From positions 1,302,001 to 1,366,000 of the forward strand of contig NC_017955.1 of the NCBI RefSeq assembly GCF_000306785.1: DNA of 64,000 bases, read 5' to 3'. Shown here one piece after another: positions 1 to 8,391 of this stretch. The translations under genes and the position numbers were made by a program. Origin of the DNA: Modestobacter italicus (lineage in GTDB: Bacteria > Actinomycetota > Actinomycetes > Mycobacteriales > Geodermatophilaceae). The notes under the pieces are model-generated. The model did not search any database. It was given only the letters and a program-made list of their open reading frames with translations, and had not been told where the DNA came from. Position 1 is the stretch's first letter, and each line of letters starts with the position of its first letter.

Positions 1-214
1 GGACGTCATCTACCCACAGTGACGGCCGTCCCAGTCTCGTTTCACCCGATCGTGTGACGGAAGGGCCGCTGGTCAGCAGGTTCGTCACGATCGGCCGCAC
101 GGATGAGGTGACGGAGCGTCAAGACGGGCCCCGCGCGCCTGCGGACCCACCCCTTCGAGGGAGACGGCGCCGCTCGCCGTCCAGTGAGGGGGCCGGCGTC
201 CCGACCATCCGGGC

Positions 215-457
215 ATGTACACCTACCGCGCGACGGTCACGTTGCCCTTCTCCCACCGGGAACGAGCCATCGCCGCGCTGCGGCAGGAGGTGGTCCGCCT
301 GTCGACCGCCGAGCGCGGCCTGGAGGAGCCGGACTGGACGACGATGAGCATGACCGGCCCCGAGGAGATGTACGGCCCGCGGGGCGAGGTGCTCTACGAG
401 TACCGGGGCACCGTCAAGGGCCGCAACCACGCCGAGCGGCGCGCCGGCCGGACCTGA
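215..457 (+). CDS. Small hypothetical protein (80 aa)
   Basis: Encodes an 80-residue soluble, charged protein starting MYTYRATVTLP. Its pattern of a beta strand, a helix with conserved-looking Arg/Glu and a second strand (EVLYEYRGTVKGRN) would fit a small alpha/beta fold. I do not recognise a family. The start is the ATG at 215; no strong ribosome binding site precedes it, although a G-rich stretch lies about 15-25 bases upstream. Codon third positions are GC-rich, as in neighbouring real genes. It stands alone, with the Pro-rich gene following on the same strand after a 165-base gap. A real small gene is likely; its function is unknown. Confidence 0.55.
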   Translation: MYTYRATVTLPFSHRERAIAALRQEVVRLSTAERGLEEPDWTTMSMTGPEEMYGPRGEVLYEYRGTVKGRNHAERRAGRT

Positions 458-622
458 CCGTCGGCAGCCTCTCCCACCCCGGTTCGCTCACGCACGCGAC
501 CCGTCCGTTCACAGCACGTAGCGCGACCCGCGCGCCGGTCACTCTCCGACCGTCGCGCTGTTGACCTGTGACTCTCCGCCGATCAGAGTCTGCCGTTCAG
601 CGCATCGGGGGTCCCCCGTGCG

Positions 623-2185
623 GTGGCAGTCGATGACCTTGGGTCACCGTCGGAGCCTCGGCGGGGTGCGGAGGGCGTGGTGGAGAGCACCGCCGAGCAG
701 CGGTCTGCCGCTGCTGCGCGCTGCCCGTCCCACCCCGGCCGCACGACCCGGCGGACGACGTCCTGGGTCCGCCGCCTCCTCCTGCTCGGCGCGCTCCTGG
801 CCGGTCTGTGGCTCGCCGGGGTCGGCACCGCACAGGCCGACGAGGCGACCACCGGCACCGGCTCGGCGGCGGTCGAGACCCCGGGTGCACAGGTCCCGGA
901 GGCCCCACCCGCGCCGTCGCCCGCACCGGACGAGGAGGACGCCCCGCCGGCCGTGGCGGACGACCCGGCACCCACCCCGCCCGACGCCGACGAGCCGGAG
1001 CTCCCGGTCACTGACCCGGTCGAGACGCCGGCCCCGGACGCCGGGTCGGAGGACACCACCGATCCCGGTCCCGGCGAGACCACCGACCCGCCCGCCGACC
1101 CGGCCCCGGGCAGCACGCCTGCGCCGACCGTGCCGGTGCCGACCGTGCCGGTGCCGACCGTGCCGCTGCCCACGGTGCCCGTGCTCACCGTGCCGGCTCC
1201 GGTGAGCCCGGCGCCGGTCGACCCGACGGGCGGCAGCGGCCAGCCCGTGACCGCGCCGGGAACCAGCGTCGGGAGCCCTTCCTCGCCGCCGCCCGCCACG
1301 ACCGGCTCAGCTCCGGTCCCCGGGACCGCCATCCCGGTCGTGCCCACCGTTCCGGTCGTCGGCGCCCCCACCACGGCGACCCCGACGGTCCCCCTCCCGG
1401 CCGTGACGTCCCCGACCCCGCCCGTCGTCGTCCCGTCGGCCGCCGACCCTGTCCCGAGCTGCGCGAGCGCCGCGGTCACCACCACGACGACCACCGCCGC
1501 CACCGCGGGGACGGCGACCACCACCACCGCCGCCGGCACCCCGGTCAGCTGCCCAGCAGCGGCGACCACCGCGGCCGCCGAGCCGGCCGCCGAGCCAGCC
1601 GCCGCGACGAACACCGAGGTCCCGTCCACCACCGCGTGCACTGCACCGGCCGGGCCGCCGGCGAGCGACGAGCCGAGCAGCTGCCCCGCGCCTGCTCCCG
1701 CTCCGACCGCCGCCGCCCCCTGCAGCGCCCCGCCCGCCGCGGCGCCCGCCGAGCACGGGGTCCCGGGCGTGCTCGTCGGCGAGCCGGTCACCCAGCTGCG
1801 GCAGGCGCCGGCCGAGCAGCACGCCGTCCGGACGCACGAGACCCGGGGCCAGGGCACCGGGCACCATCCCGCCGGAGCGGGCGCTCCCGCGCCGCAGGGT
1901 GACCTCGCCCCACCGGTCGACGCCCCGAAGCCCATCCCGGCGCCGCTGCCGCAGGCGCCCCCGCCGCCGCCACCGGCGCTGCCGACGCCCACCACCGGGT
2001 CGACCTCCTGCGGGAGCGTCCGCGCGTCCGACGGTGGAGCCGACAAGAGCACCGGCATCGACCTGCCCGTGGTGGTGCTGACCGCGAGCGACAGCGACGA
2101 GCTCGGCGGTCAGCTGCGCCCGGCCACCGGCCGCAGCCTCGCCGTCGTCGGCACCGCCGAGGACCCGGCGGTCGCGCCGGACTGA
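623..2185 (+). CDS. Secreted Pro/Thr/Ala-rich low-complexity protein
   Basis: Encodes 520 residues. The first ~48 are Arg/Ser-rich, then RR at 50-51 precedes a hydrophobic stretch (about 52-70) ending GTAQA-DE, which looks like a signal peptide with an unusually long n-region. GTG codons at residues 19-20 could be the true start. The rest is almost entirely Pro, Thr, Ala, Val and acidic residues. It includes a tandem VPVPT-type repeat near residues 168-195, runs of Thr (about 283-302) and scattered single cysteines. No catalytic domain, LPXTG motif or C-terminal membrane anchor is visible. The composition suggests an extended, possibly glycosylated wall-spanning or secreted polypeptide. The role is unknown. 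Confidence 0.6.
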   Translation: MAVDDLGSPSEPRRGAEGVVESTAEQRSAAAARCPSHPGRTTRRTTSWVRRLLLLGALLAGLWLAGVGTAQADEATTGTGSAAVETPGAQVPEAPPAPSPAPDEEDAPPAVADDPAPTPPDADEPELPVTDPVETPAPDAGSEDTTDPGPGETTDPPADPAPGSTPAPTVPVPTVPVPTVPLPTVPVLTVPAPVSPAPVDPTGGSGQPVTAPGTSVGSPSSPPPATTGSAPVPGTAIPVVPTVPVVGAPTTATPTVPLPAVTSPTPPVVVPSAADPVPSCASAAVTTTTTTAATAGTATTTTAAGTPVSCPAAATTAAAEPAAEPAAATNTEVPSTTACTAPAGPPASDEPSSCPAPAPAPTAAAPCSAPPAAAPAEHGVPGVLVGEPVTQLRQAPAEQHAVRTHETRGQGTGHHPAGAGAPAPQGDLAPPVDAPKPIPAPLPQAPPPPPPALPTPTTGSTSCGSVRASDGGADKSTGIDLPVVVLTASDSDELGGQLRPATGRSLAVVGTAEDPAVAPD

Positions 2186-2406
2186 CCCGGCCCCTGGGCC
2201 CGGTGCGTCCGCACCCGCCCGGCCGAGATCCGTCGTCCCGAGAACAGCGTGTCCGCCGCTGCTCCTGCGCGGCCCGACAGCGCCCGCCTGCCCGTCCCCG
2301 ACCGGCTCGGCGCGCGCCGCACCCCACCTCTCGTCTCCTCCACTCCCACCGCTCCCGCGCGACCGGCGACTGACCGGTCCGCGCTCCGGGCGAAGGAAGG
2401 CCAGCC

Positions 2407-3381
2407 ATGTCCCGGTCCCCAGTCGATCTGACCAACGCCGAAGAAGCCCGGTACGCCGACGTGCCGAGCACCGTGGACGACCCGTCGCGCACCGCCCCGC
2501 CGACCGACCGGCCGGTGCCGCCGCCGGCGACCGGCACGACGGTGACGCTCGAGCAGGACCTCACCGGGCGGCAGCCGCGGGTGAGCGTGATCATCCCGAC
2601 CTACAACGAGGCGAAGAACCTGCCGCACGTCTTCGCCCGGCTGCCGCTGGACGTGCACGAGGTGATCGTCGTGGACGGTCGGAGCGTCGACGACACCGTC
2701 TCGGTCGCCCGCTCGCTGCGGTCCGACGTCCAGGTCGTGCTGCAGAACCGGATGGGCAAGGGCAACGCGATGGCCTGCGGATTCGCCGCCGCCACCGGTG
2801 ACGTGGTCGTCATGCTGGACGCCGACGGCTCCGCCGACCCGGGGGAGATCACCCGGTTCGTCGACGCGCTGGTCGCCGGCGCCGACTTCGCCAAGGGCAC
2901 CCGGTTCGCCGAGGGCGGTGGGTCCAGCGACATCACCCCGCTCCGGCGGTGGGGCAACCGCTGGCTGAACCGGCTGGCCAACGCCCTGTTCGGGACCGGG
3001 TACACCGATCTCTGCTACGGCTACAACGCCTTCTGGCGGGACTGCCTCGACCACCTCGCGCTCGACCCCCGGTTCGAGGTCGGCGGCGGCAAGCAGTGGG
3101 GTGACGGCTTCGAGATCGAGACGATCATCAACACCCGGATGGCGCTGGCCGGCGCGCGGATCACCGAGGTGCCCAGCTTCGAGCACCCGCGGATCCACGG
3201 CACCAGCAACCTGAACACCTGGCGGGACGGCGCCCGGGTGCTGCGCGCGCTGCTCATCGAGCGGGCGGACCGGGAGCGGCTGGTCCCGCGGGGAGTCCTC
3301 GGTCGGCGGCCGGTGGCACCGGGGCGGGTGCCGGCGGCGTCCGGGCAGGGGAGCGGTGCTGGCCGGCGCCGCTCGGCCTGA
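2407..3381 (+). CDS. Glycosyltransferase family 2 (dolichol-P-mannose synthase-like)
   Basis: Encodes 324 residues. After a ~57-residue disordered N-terminus, a GT-A fold starts with VSVIIPTYNEAKNLP (about 59-73) and VIVVDGRSVDDT. The metal/nucleotide-binding DAD is at 138-140, followed by GTRF and a YTDLCYGYNAFWR acceptor-side motif. These features match the family of polyprenyl-phosphate sugar transferases and related GT2 enzymes that use nucleotide sugars at the cytoplasmic face. No C-terminal membrane segments are visible, so it is a DPM1-like soluble or peripheral form. The ATG at 2407 is preceded by GAAGGAAGG. It stands alone between the Pro-rich protein and the 466-aa gene. Donor and acceptor cannot be told from sequence. 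Confidence 0.85.
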   Translation: MSRSPVDLTNAEEARYADVPSTVDDPSRTAPPTDRPVPPPATGTTVTLEQDLTGRQPRVSVIIPTYNEAKNLPHVFARLPLDVHEVIVVDGRSVDDTVSVARSLRSDVQVVLQNRMGKGNAMACGFAAATGDVVVMLDADGSADPGEITRFVDALVAGADFAKGTRFAEGGGSSDITPLRRWGNRWLNRLANALFGTGYTDLCYGYNAFWRDCLDHLALDPRFEVGGGKQWGDGFEIETIINTRMALAGARITEVPSFEHPRIHGTSNLNTWRDGARVLRALLIERADRERLVPRGVLGRRPVAPGRVPAASGQGSGAGRRRSA

Positions 3382-3489
3382 CGGGCCGCGGGACGGCGGC
3401 TCGCGGACGTCGCCGCGCCGACACCGGGCGGTCATCCGCGGCCGTTACGCTCCCGGCACCTCGCGACGCCACCAGGACGGGAGCCCTCC

Positions 3490-4890
3490 ATGGACGCCGG
3501 TGCGGACACCCTGCAGAAGGCGCTGCAGATCAACCTCGACCCCCGCTGGTACGGGACGATCGCGGAGATCGGGGCCGGCCAGGAGGTCGCCCGGTGGTTC
3601 TTCCGGGCGGGCGGCGCGGCCGGTACGGTCGCCAAGTCGATGTCCGCCTACGACATGGCGGTCAGCGACGCGGTGTACGGCAAGTCCGACCGCTACGTCT
3701 CCAAGGGCCGGCTGCAGGCGATGCTCGACCACGAGTTCGAGCTGAACCTGGACCGGCTCAGCGAGGCGCGCGGGGACGAGACGGCGTTCTTCGCCTTCGC
3801 CGACACCGTGGTGGCGCGCAGCTACCGGGGCGGGAACGAGTGCCACGGCTGGATGGGCGTGAAGTTCCAGGCCTCGCCCCGGGACGAGGCCAGCCAGGTG
3901 ATCGTGCACGTCCGGATGCTCGACGACGAGGCAGCGCTGCAGCAGGAGGCGCTGGGCGTGGTGGGGGTCAACCTGCTGCACGCCGCGTTCTTCCAGCACC
4001 ACGAGCCCGAGCGGCTGGTGGAGAGCCTCCTCGACCGGCTCACCACCGGGCGGATCGAGATCGACATGATCGAGCTGCGCGGCATCGAGTTCCGCGCGGT
4101 GGACAACCGGCTGATCGCGCTGAAGCTGGTCCAGCTGGGGCTCAGCGGCGCGGCCATGTTCGGTCCCGACCGGCAGGTGCTGCAGCCCAGCGAGGTGCTG
4201 CGGAAGCGGGCGATCCTGGTCGAGCGCGGCAGCTTCCGCCCGCCCACGGTGGTCAACATCGACATGCTCGAGGCGGCCGGGGAGAAGTTCGCCGAGGACC
4301 CGGAGGTCGCCGGGCGGGACGTCCTGGTGCTGACCGAGCTGACCATGGCCAACCTGCGCGCCGGCGGCGACGCCGTCGACCGGCGGGACTTCCTCGCTCG
4401 CGCCGACCTGCTGGCTGCGTGCGGGATGACCGTGCTGATCTCGGACTTCGCCGCCTACCACCGGCTGGCCGCCTACCTGAGCTGGCGCACCGACGGGCGG
4501 ATCGGCATGGTCATGGGCGTCCCCAGCCTCATCGACCTGTTCGACGAGCCGTCCTACGCCCCGCTGCCCGGCGGCATCCTGGAGGGCTTCGGCCGGCTGC
4601 TGAAGAACGACCTGCGGCTGTACGTCTACCCGATGCTCCGGGACGGCGAGGTGGTCACCGTCGACACCGTCCGCGTCGCCGAGGAGCTGCAGCCGCTCTA
4701 CGACTACCTGGCCCGGCGCGGCAGCTTCGTGGGCCTGGACAACTACAAGCCGGACTACCTGCCGATCCTCAGCCGGGACGTGCTCAAGCGGATCCCCACC
4801 GAGGACGAGTCCTGGGAGTCGATGGTCCCGCCGGCGGTGAGCGGCCTGATCCGCAAGCGCGGCTTCTTCGGGTACCAGCGCGAACGCTGA
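3490..4890 (+). CDS. Conserved protein of unknown function, 466 aa
   Basis: Encodes a 466-residue soluble protein. Characteristic segments are QINLDPRWYGTIAEIGAGQEVARWFF near the N-terminus, then MSAYDMAVSDAVYG, VLVERGSFRPPTVVN, TVLISDFAAYHRLAAYL, ILEGFGRLLKNDLRLYVYP and a C-terminal region with YLPILSRDVL. I recognise this as a family widely conserved in bacteria (cyanobacteria, Bacteroidetes, Actinobacteria). Members are often named in databases as TonB-dependent receptor or nicotinate/NMN adenylyltransferase. Neither name is supported here: there is no signal peptide or beta-barrel, and no HxGH nucleotidyltransferase motif. It is likely full length. ATG follows a GGGAG site. It has no co-directional partner, so its role is open. 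Confidence 0.8.
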   Translation: MDAGADTLQKALQINLDPRWYGTIAEIGAGQEVARWFFRAGGAAGTVAKSMSAYDMAVSDAVYGKSDRYVSKGRLQAMLDHEFELNLDRLSEARGDETAFFAFADTVVARSYRGGNECHGWMGVKFQASPRDEASQVIVHVRMLDDEAALQQEALGVVGVNLLHAAFFQHHEPERLVESLLDRLTTGRIEIDMIELRGIEFRAVDNRLIALKLVQLGLSGAAMFGPDRQVLQPSEVLRKRAILVERGSFRPPTVVNIDMLEAAGEKFAEDPEVAGRDVLVLTELTMANLRAGGDAVDRRDFLARADLLAACGMTVLISDFAAYHRLAAYLSWRTDGRIGMVMGVPSLIDLFDEPSYAPLPGGILEGFGRLLKNDLRLYVYPMLRDGEVVTVDTVRVAEELQPLYDYLARRGSFVGLDNYKPDYLPILSRDVLKRIPTEDESWESMVPPAVSGLIRKRGFFGYQRER

Positions 4891-4899
4891 CCCGGCGGC

Positions 4900-5454
4900 T
4901 CAGCCGCCGGCGAAGAGCCGGACGGCGGCCTCGTTGAAGGCCGGGATGTCGCCGGGGTCGCGGCTGGTGACCAGGTTCCCGTCGACGCACACCTCCTGGT
5001 CGACCACGGTGGCGCCGCCACGGCGCAGGTCGCCGCGGATGCTCGGGTAGGAGGTCAGGGTGCGGCCGGACAGCGTGCCGGCCTCCAGCAGGGTCCACGG
5101 GGCGTGGCAGATCGCGGCGACCGGCTTGCCGGCGTCCATGAACGCCTTCACGAAGGCCAGCGCGTCGTCGTCCTGCCGCAGGGTGTCGGGGTTGACCGCG
5201 CCACCGGGGAGCAGCAGCCCGTCGTAGTCGTCGGGGGAGACGTCGCTGACCAGCGCGTCGACCGGGAACGTCGTCGACGGGTGGATGTCACCCTCGACCG
5301 CCTGGACCGCGCCGTCCTCGACGCCGTCGGGGACCGACAGCAGGTGCGTCGTCGCGCCCGCGGCCTCGACGGCCTTGCGCGGCTCCTCCAGCTCGACCTG
5401 CTCGACGCCCTTGGCGGCGAGCACCGCGATCCGCTTGCCGGTGAGTTCAGCCAT
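4900..5454 (-). CDS. DJ-1/PfpI family protein (class I glutamine amidotransferase fold)
   Basis: Encodes 184 residues, the usual length for single-domain PfpI/YhbO-like proteins. The nucleophile-elbow motif AICHAPW places Cys116 next to His117. A conserved acidic residue is in the N-terminal strand (VEQVELEEP), and LLPGGAVNPD and the late SYPSIRGDLRRGGA segment are typical. Family members act as stress chaperones, deglycases or peptidases in the cytosol; which activity applies is not evident. It is convergent with the 466-aa gene, with only 9 bases between stops. It may be co-transcribed from the same side as the MetX-like hydrolase upstream (65-base gap). Confidence 0.9.
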   Translation of the reverse strand: MAELTGKRIAVLAAKGVEQVELEEPRKAVEAAGATTHLLSVPDGVEDGAVQAVEGDIHPSTTFPVDALVSDVSPDDYDGLLLPGGAVNPDTLRQDDDALAFVKAFMDAGKPVAAICHAPWTLLEAGTLSGRTLTSYPSIRGDLRRGGATVVDQEVCVDGNLVTSRDPGDIPAFNEAAVRLFAGG

Positions 5455-5519
5455 GGGCCGGTCCTGCCCGGGGACGGCGCGGCGTCAAACGCACGGACGG
5501 CGGGGTGGCGGACGCCGGC

Positions 5520-6533
5520 TCAACGGTCCAGCCACTCCCGGACGGCGGCCCGCAGGAAGGCGTGGTCGTCGGCGTTCGCGTCGGGGTGCGGCGCGCCGGC
5601 CCGGTGCCCCCAGATGCTCGGGATCGGCCGCAGCTCGGCGTCGGCCAGGTGCGGGAGCTCCGCGGCGTTGTCGGCGACCCGGAAGTACAGGTCGGTCTCG
5701 CCCGGCAGCAGCAGCACCCGGGCCCGGATGGCCTCCAGCGCCCGGGGGAGGTCGCCGTCGTGCTCGGCCGCGCTGATGTCGGCGTGCACCCAGGTCTGCG
5801 CCTGGGCGTACAGGTCGGCTGCCGGGAGCGGGAAGCCGGTCTCCCAGTCGCGGACCAGGTACGTCTCCAGGTCCGGTGCACCGAGCACGGTGCGGTAGAG
5901 CCCGGCCCGGTAGAAGTCCTGGCTGAGCCCCCACCCGGCGTAGACGTGCCCGAACGCGCGCAGCGCCGCCGTCGGCTCGGCGGAGAACCGGCCCCCGCCG
6001 AGGTGCTCGGGCGCGGCCTCCAGGATGCGCAGCAGACCGGAGAGGAAGACCTTGTTGTGGTCGGCGGTGCGCGCGCTGCCGCACACCACGATCGCCCGCT
6101 GCACCAGGTCGGGGTGCAGCGCGGCCCAGTGGTAGGCCTGGATGCCGCCCATCGAGAAGCCGTACACCGCAGCCACCGTGCTCACGCCGAAGTGCTCGGT
6201 GACCAGCCGGTGCTGGGCGCGCACGTTGTCCGCGGCGGTGACCACCGCGGGCCAGTCCGGCTGGGCCGAGGCGCTGCTGGACCGGCCGTTGGAGAACATG
6301 TCCGGGACGACGACGAACCAGCGCCCGGGGTCCAGCACGCCGTCCGGGCCGATCAGCCAGGCGAGGTCGTCGGCGGTCGCGCCGTAGCTGCACGGGTAGA
6401 CGACCAGGTTGTCCCGGGCCTCGTTGAGCGTGCCGTGGGCCTGCCAGGACAGCCGGGCGTCGGTGATCGTGCCGCCGCGTTCCACCGCCAGGTCGCCGAG
6501 CTCGAACACACCGCGGTCCACCGGCCAGGTCAT
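5520..6533 (-). CDS. MetX-like alpha/beta hydrolase (homoserine O-acetyltransferase family)
   Basis: Encodes 337 residues. It starts with the MetX-type N-terminus (LAVERGGTITDARLSW, LVVYPCSYGATADD). The nucleophile elbow GFSMGG places Ser127, and the lid region AIVVCGSARTADHN follows. Family members transfer an acetyl or succinyl group to homoserine or related alcohols, or act as hydrolases. The classical MetX signature around the oxyanion hole (GG-C-Q) is changed here (PCSYGATA). This looks like the paralogous branch annotated as an alpha/beta fold hydrolase rather than the methionine-pathway enzyme. It lies 10 bases downstream of the cytochrome b gene, so it is probably in the same minus-strand unit. 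Confidence 0.85.
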   Translation of the reverse strand: MTWPVDRGVFELGDLAVERGGTITDARLSWQAHGTLNEARDNLVVYPCSYGATADDLAWLIGPDGVLDPGRWFVVVPDMFSNGRSSSASAQPDWPAVVTAADNVRAQHRLVTEHFGVSTVAAVYGFSMGGIQAYHWAALHPDLVQRAIVVCGSARTADHNKVFLSGLLRILEAAPEHLGGGRFSAEPTAALRAFGHVYAGWGLSQDFYRAGLYRTVLGAPDLETYLVRDWETGFPLPAADLYAQAQTWVHADISAAEHDGDLPRALEAIRARVLLLPGETDLYFRVADNAAELPHLADAELRPIPSIWGHRAGAPHPDANADDHAFLRAAVREWLDR

Positions 6534-6543
6534 GCCCGGGACG

Positions 6544-7191
6544 CTAGGCGTCCTCGTCGTCCCGGGCGCGCTCGACCTCCGCCGCCCAGACCGGGTGCTC
6601 GCGGCGGGCCCAGTCGCGGTGCACCGTGCCGGTGCGCAGGCTGCGCAGCGCGACCGGATCGCGCAGCGCGAACGAGGTGTGCCCGAGCACCAGCAGGCCG
6701 ACGGCCAGCGCCGTCCAGTCGTGCACCAGCGTCGCGCCGGTGCGCCAGGACAGCGGGGCGAGGTCGGTGGACAGCATCACGACGCCGGTGAGCAGCAGGA
6801 CGCCGATCGCGCCGGTGCTCAGCGACCCGTTCAGCTTCTGCCCGGCGTTGAACTTGCCGACCGGGATCCGCCCGTCCCGGCGGGTGCGGGAGCGCAGCCA
6901 CCGCCAGTCGGCGGGGGTGAACCGGTTGAGCCGGCGCAGCTCCGCCCGGTAGCCGGCCGAGGCCAGGCCGAGGAGCAGCGGCACCGGGAGCGCGAAGCCG
7001 CACCAGACGTGCACCAGCTCGACCACCCGGCGGTGCCCGACGAGGACCTGCAGCGAGCTGTTGTAGAGCACGGCCGCGGTGAGCAGGCAGACCAGCATCA
7101 GGACGCCGACCCCGCCGTGCACCCACCGCGCCGGCCGGCCGAAGCGGGGCAGCTCCGGCTCGACCGCCCGGGTCTCAGCCGGTCGGGTCAT
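6544..7191 (-). CDS. Cytochrome b561-type membrane subunit
   Basis: Encodes 215 residues from the ATG at 7191 (MTRPAETRAVEP); the longer upstream reading overlaps the partner gene too far. Four hydrophobic segments are visible: VGVLMLVCLLTAAVLY, LVHVWCGFALPVPLLLGLA, AIGVLLLTGVVMLS and a final segment ending GHTSFAL. Histidines in the first, second and last helices (WVHGG, LVHVWCG, LVHDWTALAV, LGHTSF) suit bis-heme ligation. It overlaps the upstream molybdopterin oxidoreductase by 17 bases, so the two are translationally coupled. It probably carries electrons between that enzyme and the quinone pool, as in other sulfite-oxidase-fold/cytochrome b pairs. The substrate is unknown. Confidence 0.85.
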   Translation of the reverse strand: MTRPAETRAVEPELPRFGRPARWVHGGVGVLMLVCLLTAAVLYNSSLQVLVGHRRVVELVHVWCGFALPVPLLLGLASAGYRAELRRLNRFTPADWRWLRSRTRRDGRIPVGKFNAGQKLNGSLSTGAIGVLLLTGVVMLSTDLAPLSWRTGATLVHDWTALAVGLLVLGHTSFALRDPVALRSLRTGTVHRDWARREHPVWAAEVERARDDEDA

Positions 7192-7906
7192 CGTCGCGTC
7201 CGTTGGAGGAGCCGACCCAGCCGTCGACGGAGTAGCCCCGTTCCTCCCAGTAGCCGGGGACGACCTCCTCGGTGAGCTCGATGCCGGACAGCCACTTGAG
7301 GCTCTTGTAGCCGTACATCGGTGCGACGTAGAGCCGCACCGGGCCACCGTGGTCGTGGGTCACCGGGGCGTCCAGCATCCGCAGCGCGACCAGCACGTCC
7401 GGCCGGCGGGCCTGCTCGAGGCTCAGGCTCTCGGTGTACGTGCCGTCGAAGGAGGTCAACCGCACGGCGGTCGCCGTCGGGTCGGGTGCGGCGAGGTCGA
7501 GCAGGTGCCCGAGCCGCACCCCTGCCCACGGCACGTCCGGCACCCGCCAGCCGGTGACGCACTGGAAGTCGCGGACCAGCTGGGTCTGCGGCATCGCCTG
7601 CAGGTCGGCGAGCGTGTGCCGGCCCGGTGTGCCCACCAGCCCGGACACGGAGAGCCGGTACTCCCCGGCGTCCTGCTCGTCGACGGCGCCGGTCACCGAG
7701 TAGTACCGGAAGGTGTTGCCCAGGGGGAGCAGGCTGCTCAGGCCCGTCGGGTCGCGGGTCTGGATGGGTGCCAGCGCCGCGCTCAGCGCGTCCTGCAGCC
7801 GGGCGCCGCCCACGATGCCGAGCGCACCGAGCCCCAGCAGGCCGAGCACCACCCGCCGGCCGACCGGGGCGCCGCCCTCGTCGACAGCGGGGTGCTCGGG
7901 GGCCAT
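7175..7906 (-). CDS. Molybdopterin-dependent oxidoreductase, sulfite oxidase fold
   Basis: Encodes 243 residues from ATG 7906. An N-terminal membrane anchor or Tat-like signal (GRRVVLGLLGLGALGIVGG, about 16-34) is followed by a sulfite-oxidase/YedY-like core. The FQCVTGW motif carries the molybdenum-ligating Cys116. GVRLGHLL and a YVAPMYGYKSLKWL segment near the C-terminus are also typical. The short length and lack of a C-terminal dimerisation domain match the membrane-associated MsrP/YedY-like branch. With the overlapping cytochrome b gene it forms a two-gene respiratory oxidoreductase at the outer face of the membrane. The substrate (sulfite, sulfoxide or other) cannot be assigned. Confidence 0.88.
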   Translation of the reverse strand: MAPEHPAVDEGGAPVGRRVVLGLLGLGALGIVGGARLQDALSAALAPIQTRDPTGLSSLLPLGNTFRYYSVTGAVDEQDAGEYRLSVSGLVGTPGRHTLADLQAMPQTQLVRDFQCVTGWRVPDVPWAGVRLGHLLDLAAPDPTATAVRLTSFDGTYTESLSLEQARRPDVLVALRMLDAPVTHDHGGPVRLYVAPMYGYKSLKWLSGIELTEEVVPGYWEERGYSVDGWVGSSNGRDDDPTG

Positions 7907-8099
7907 GCCGCCACGGTAGGCCGCTGCCCTGCGGACACGGGGCGCGCGGCATCCCATGGCGCACCACGGGGGCCGGGCCTACGGTCGGGCGGGTACGCGG
8001 TGGCAGGCGAGCGACCAGCGCCGGCCGGCGTCGTCCGCAAGCGTCGTGGCCACGGGGAGCGCTGATGCGCGAGTGCGCAGAGCAGAACGCAGTGCCGGC

Positions 8100-8391
8100 A
8101 TGAGCGTGGGCCCCGGGCGTCGCCGCCGACGCGCACTGGTCGCCGGACTGACCGCGGGTCCGGTCGCCGCGCTGCTGGCGCTCCTGCCGACCGCGGCCGC
8201 CGGCCCGGCGAACGCTGGGGCCCCCGCCTCCCCGCCGCCGGGGCCGCTGGTCGAGGTCGCCTGGCCGGAGGTCCCGCCCCCACCCCGGACGCCCCCTCCT
8301 GCGGCGCGCAAGGAGGCCGCCGTCCCGCCGCCGCCGGGGACCGCACCGGCGCCTGTCTGCCCCGGCTCCCTCGCTGGCGGCTGCCCCCGCG
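8100..8391 (+). other. Out-of-frame 5' part of the transglycosylase gene (signal peptide)
   Basis: The ATG at 8100 opens a reading frame with an excellent signal peptide: an MSVGPGRRRRR n-region, then ALVAGLTAGPVAALLALLP, with cleavage near AAAGPANAG. A Pro-rich stretch to about 8360 follows. Downstream this frame degenerates into Arg/Gly-rich sequence. The neighbouring frame, from about 8365, reads PAPSLAAAPAVLPDLPR directly into the transglycosylase. Removing one base from the CCCC run at 8360-8363 would join the two frames as VC-PAPSLAAAP. I read this as the native N-terminus separated by a one-base insertion, either real or a sequencing error. Confidence 0.65.

Noticed and set aside
1-22. 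Possible 3' end of an upstream gene (frame 2 reads DVIYPQ-stop)
   Set aside because: Only seven codons are visible, too little to call a feature.
583-2058. Minus-strand Gly/Ala/Val-rich 491-residue open frame, PE_PGRS-like
   Set aside because: It mirrors the Pro/Thr-rich plus-strand gene; no ribosome site, signal peptide or anchor. The opposite strand explains its composition.
3490-4890. TonB-dependent receptor or nucleotide adenylyltransferase annotation
   Set aside because: No signal peptide, plug or barrel pattern, and no HxGH motif is present.
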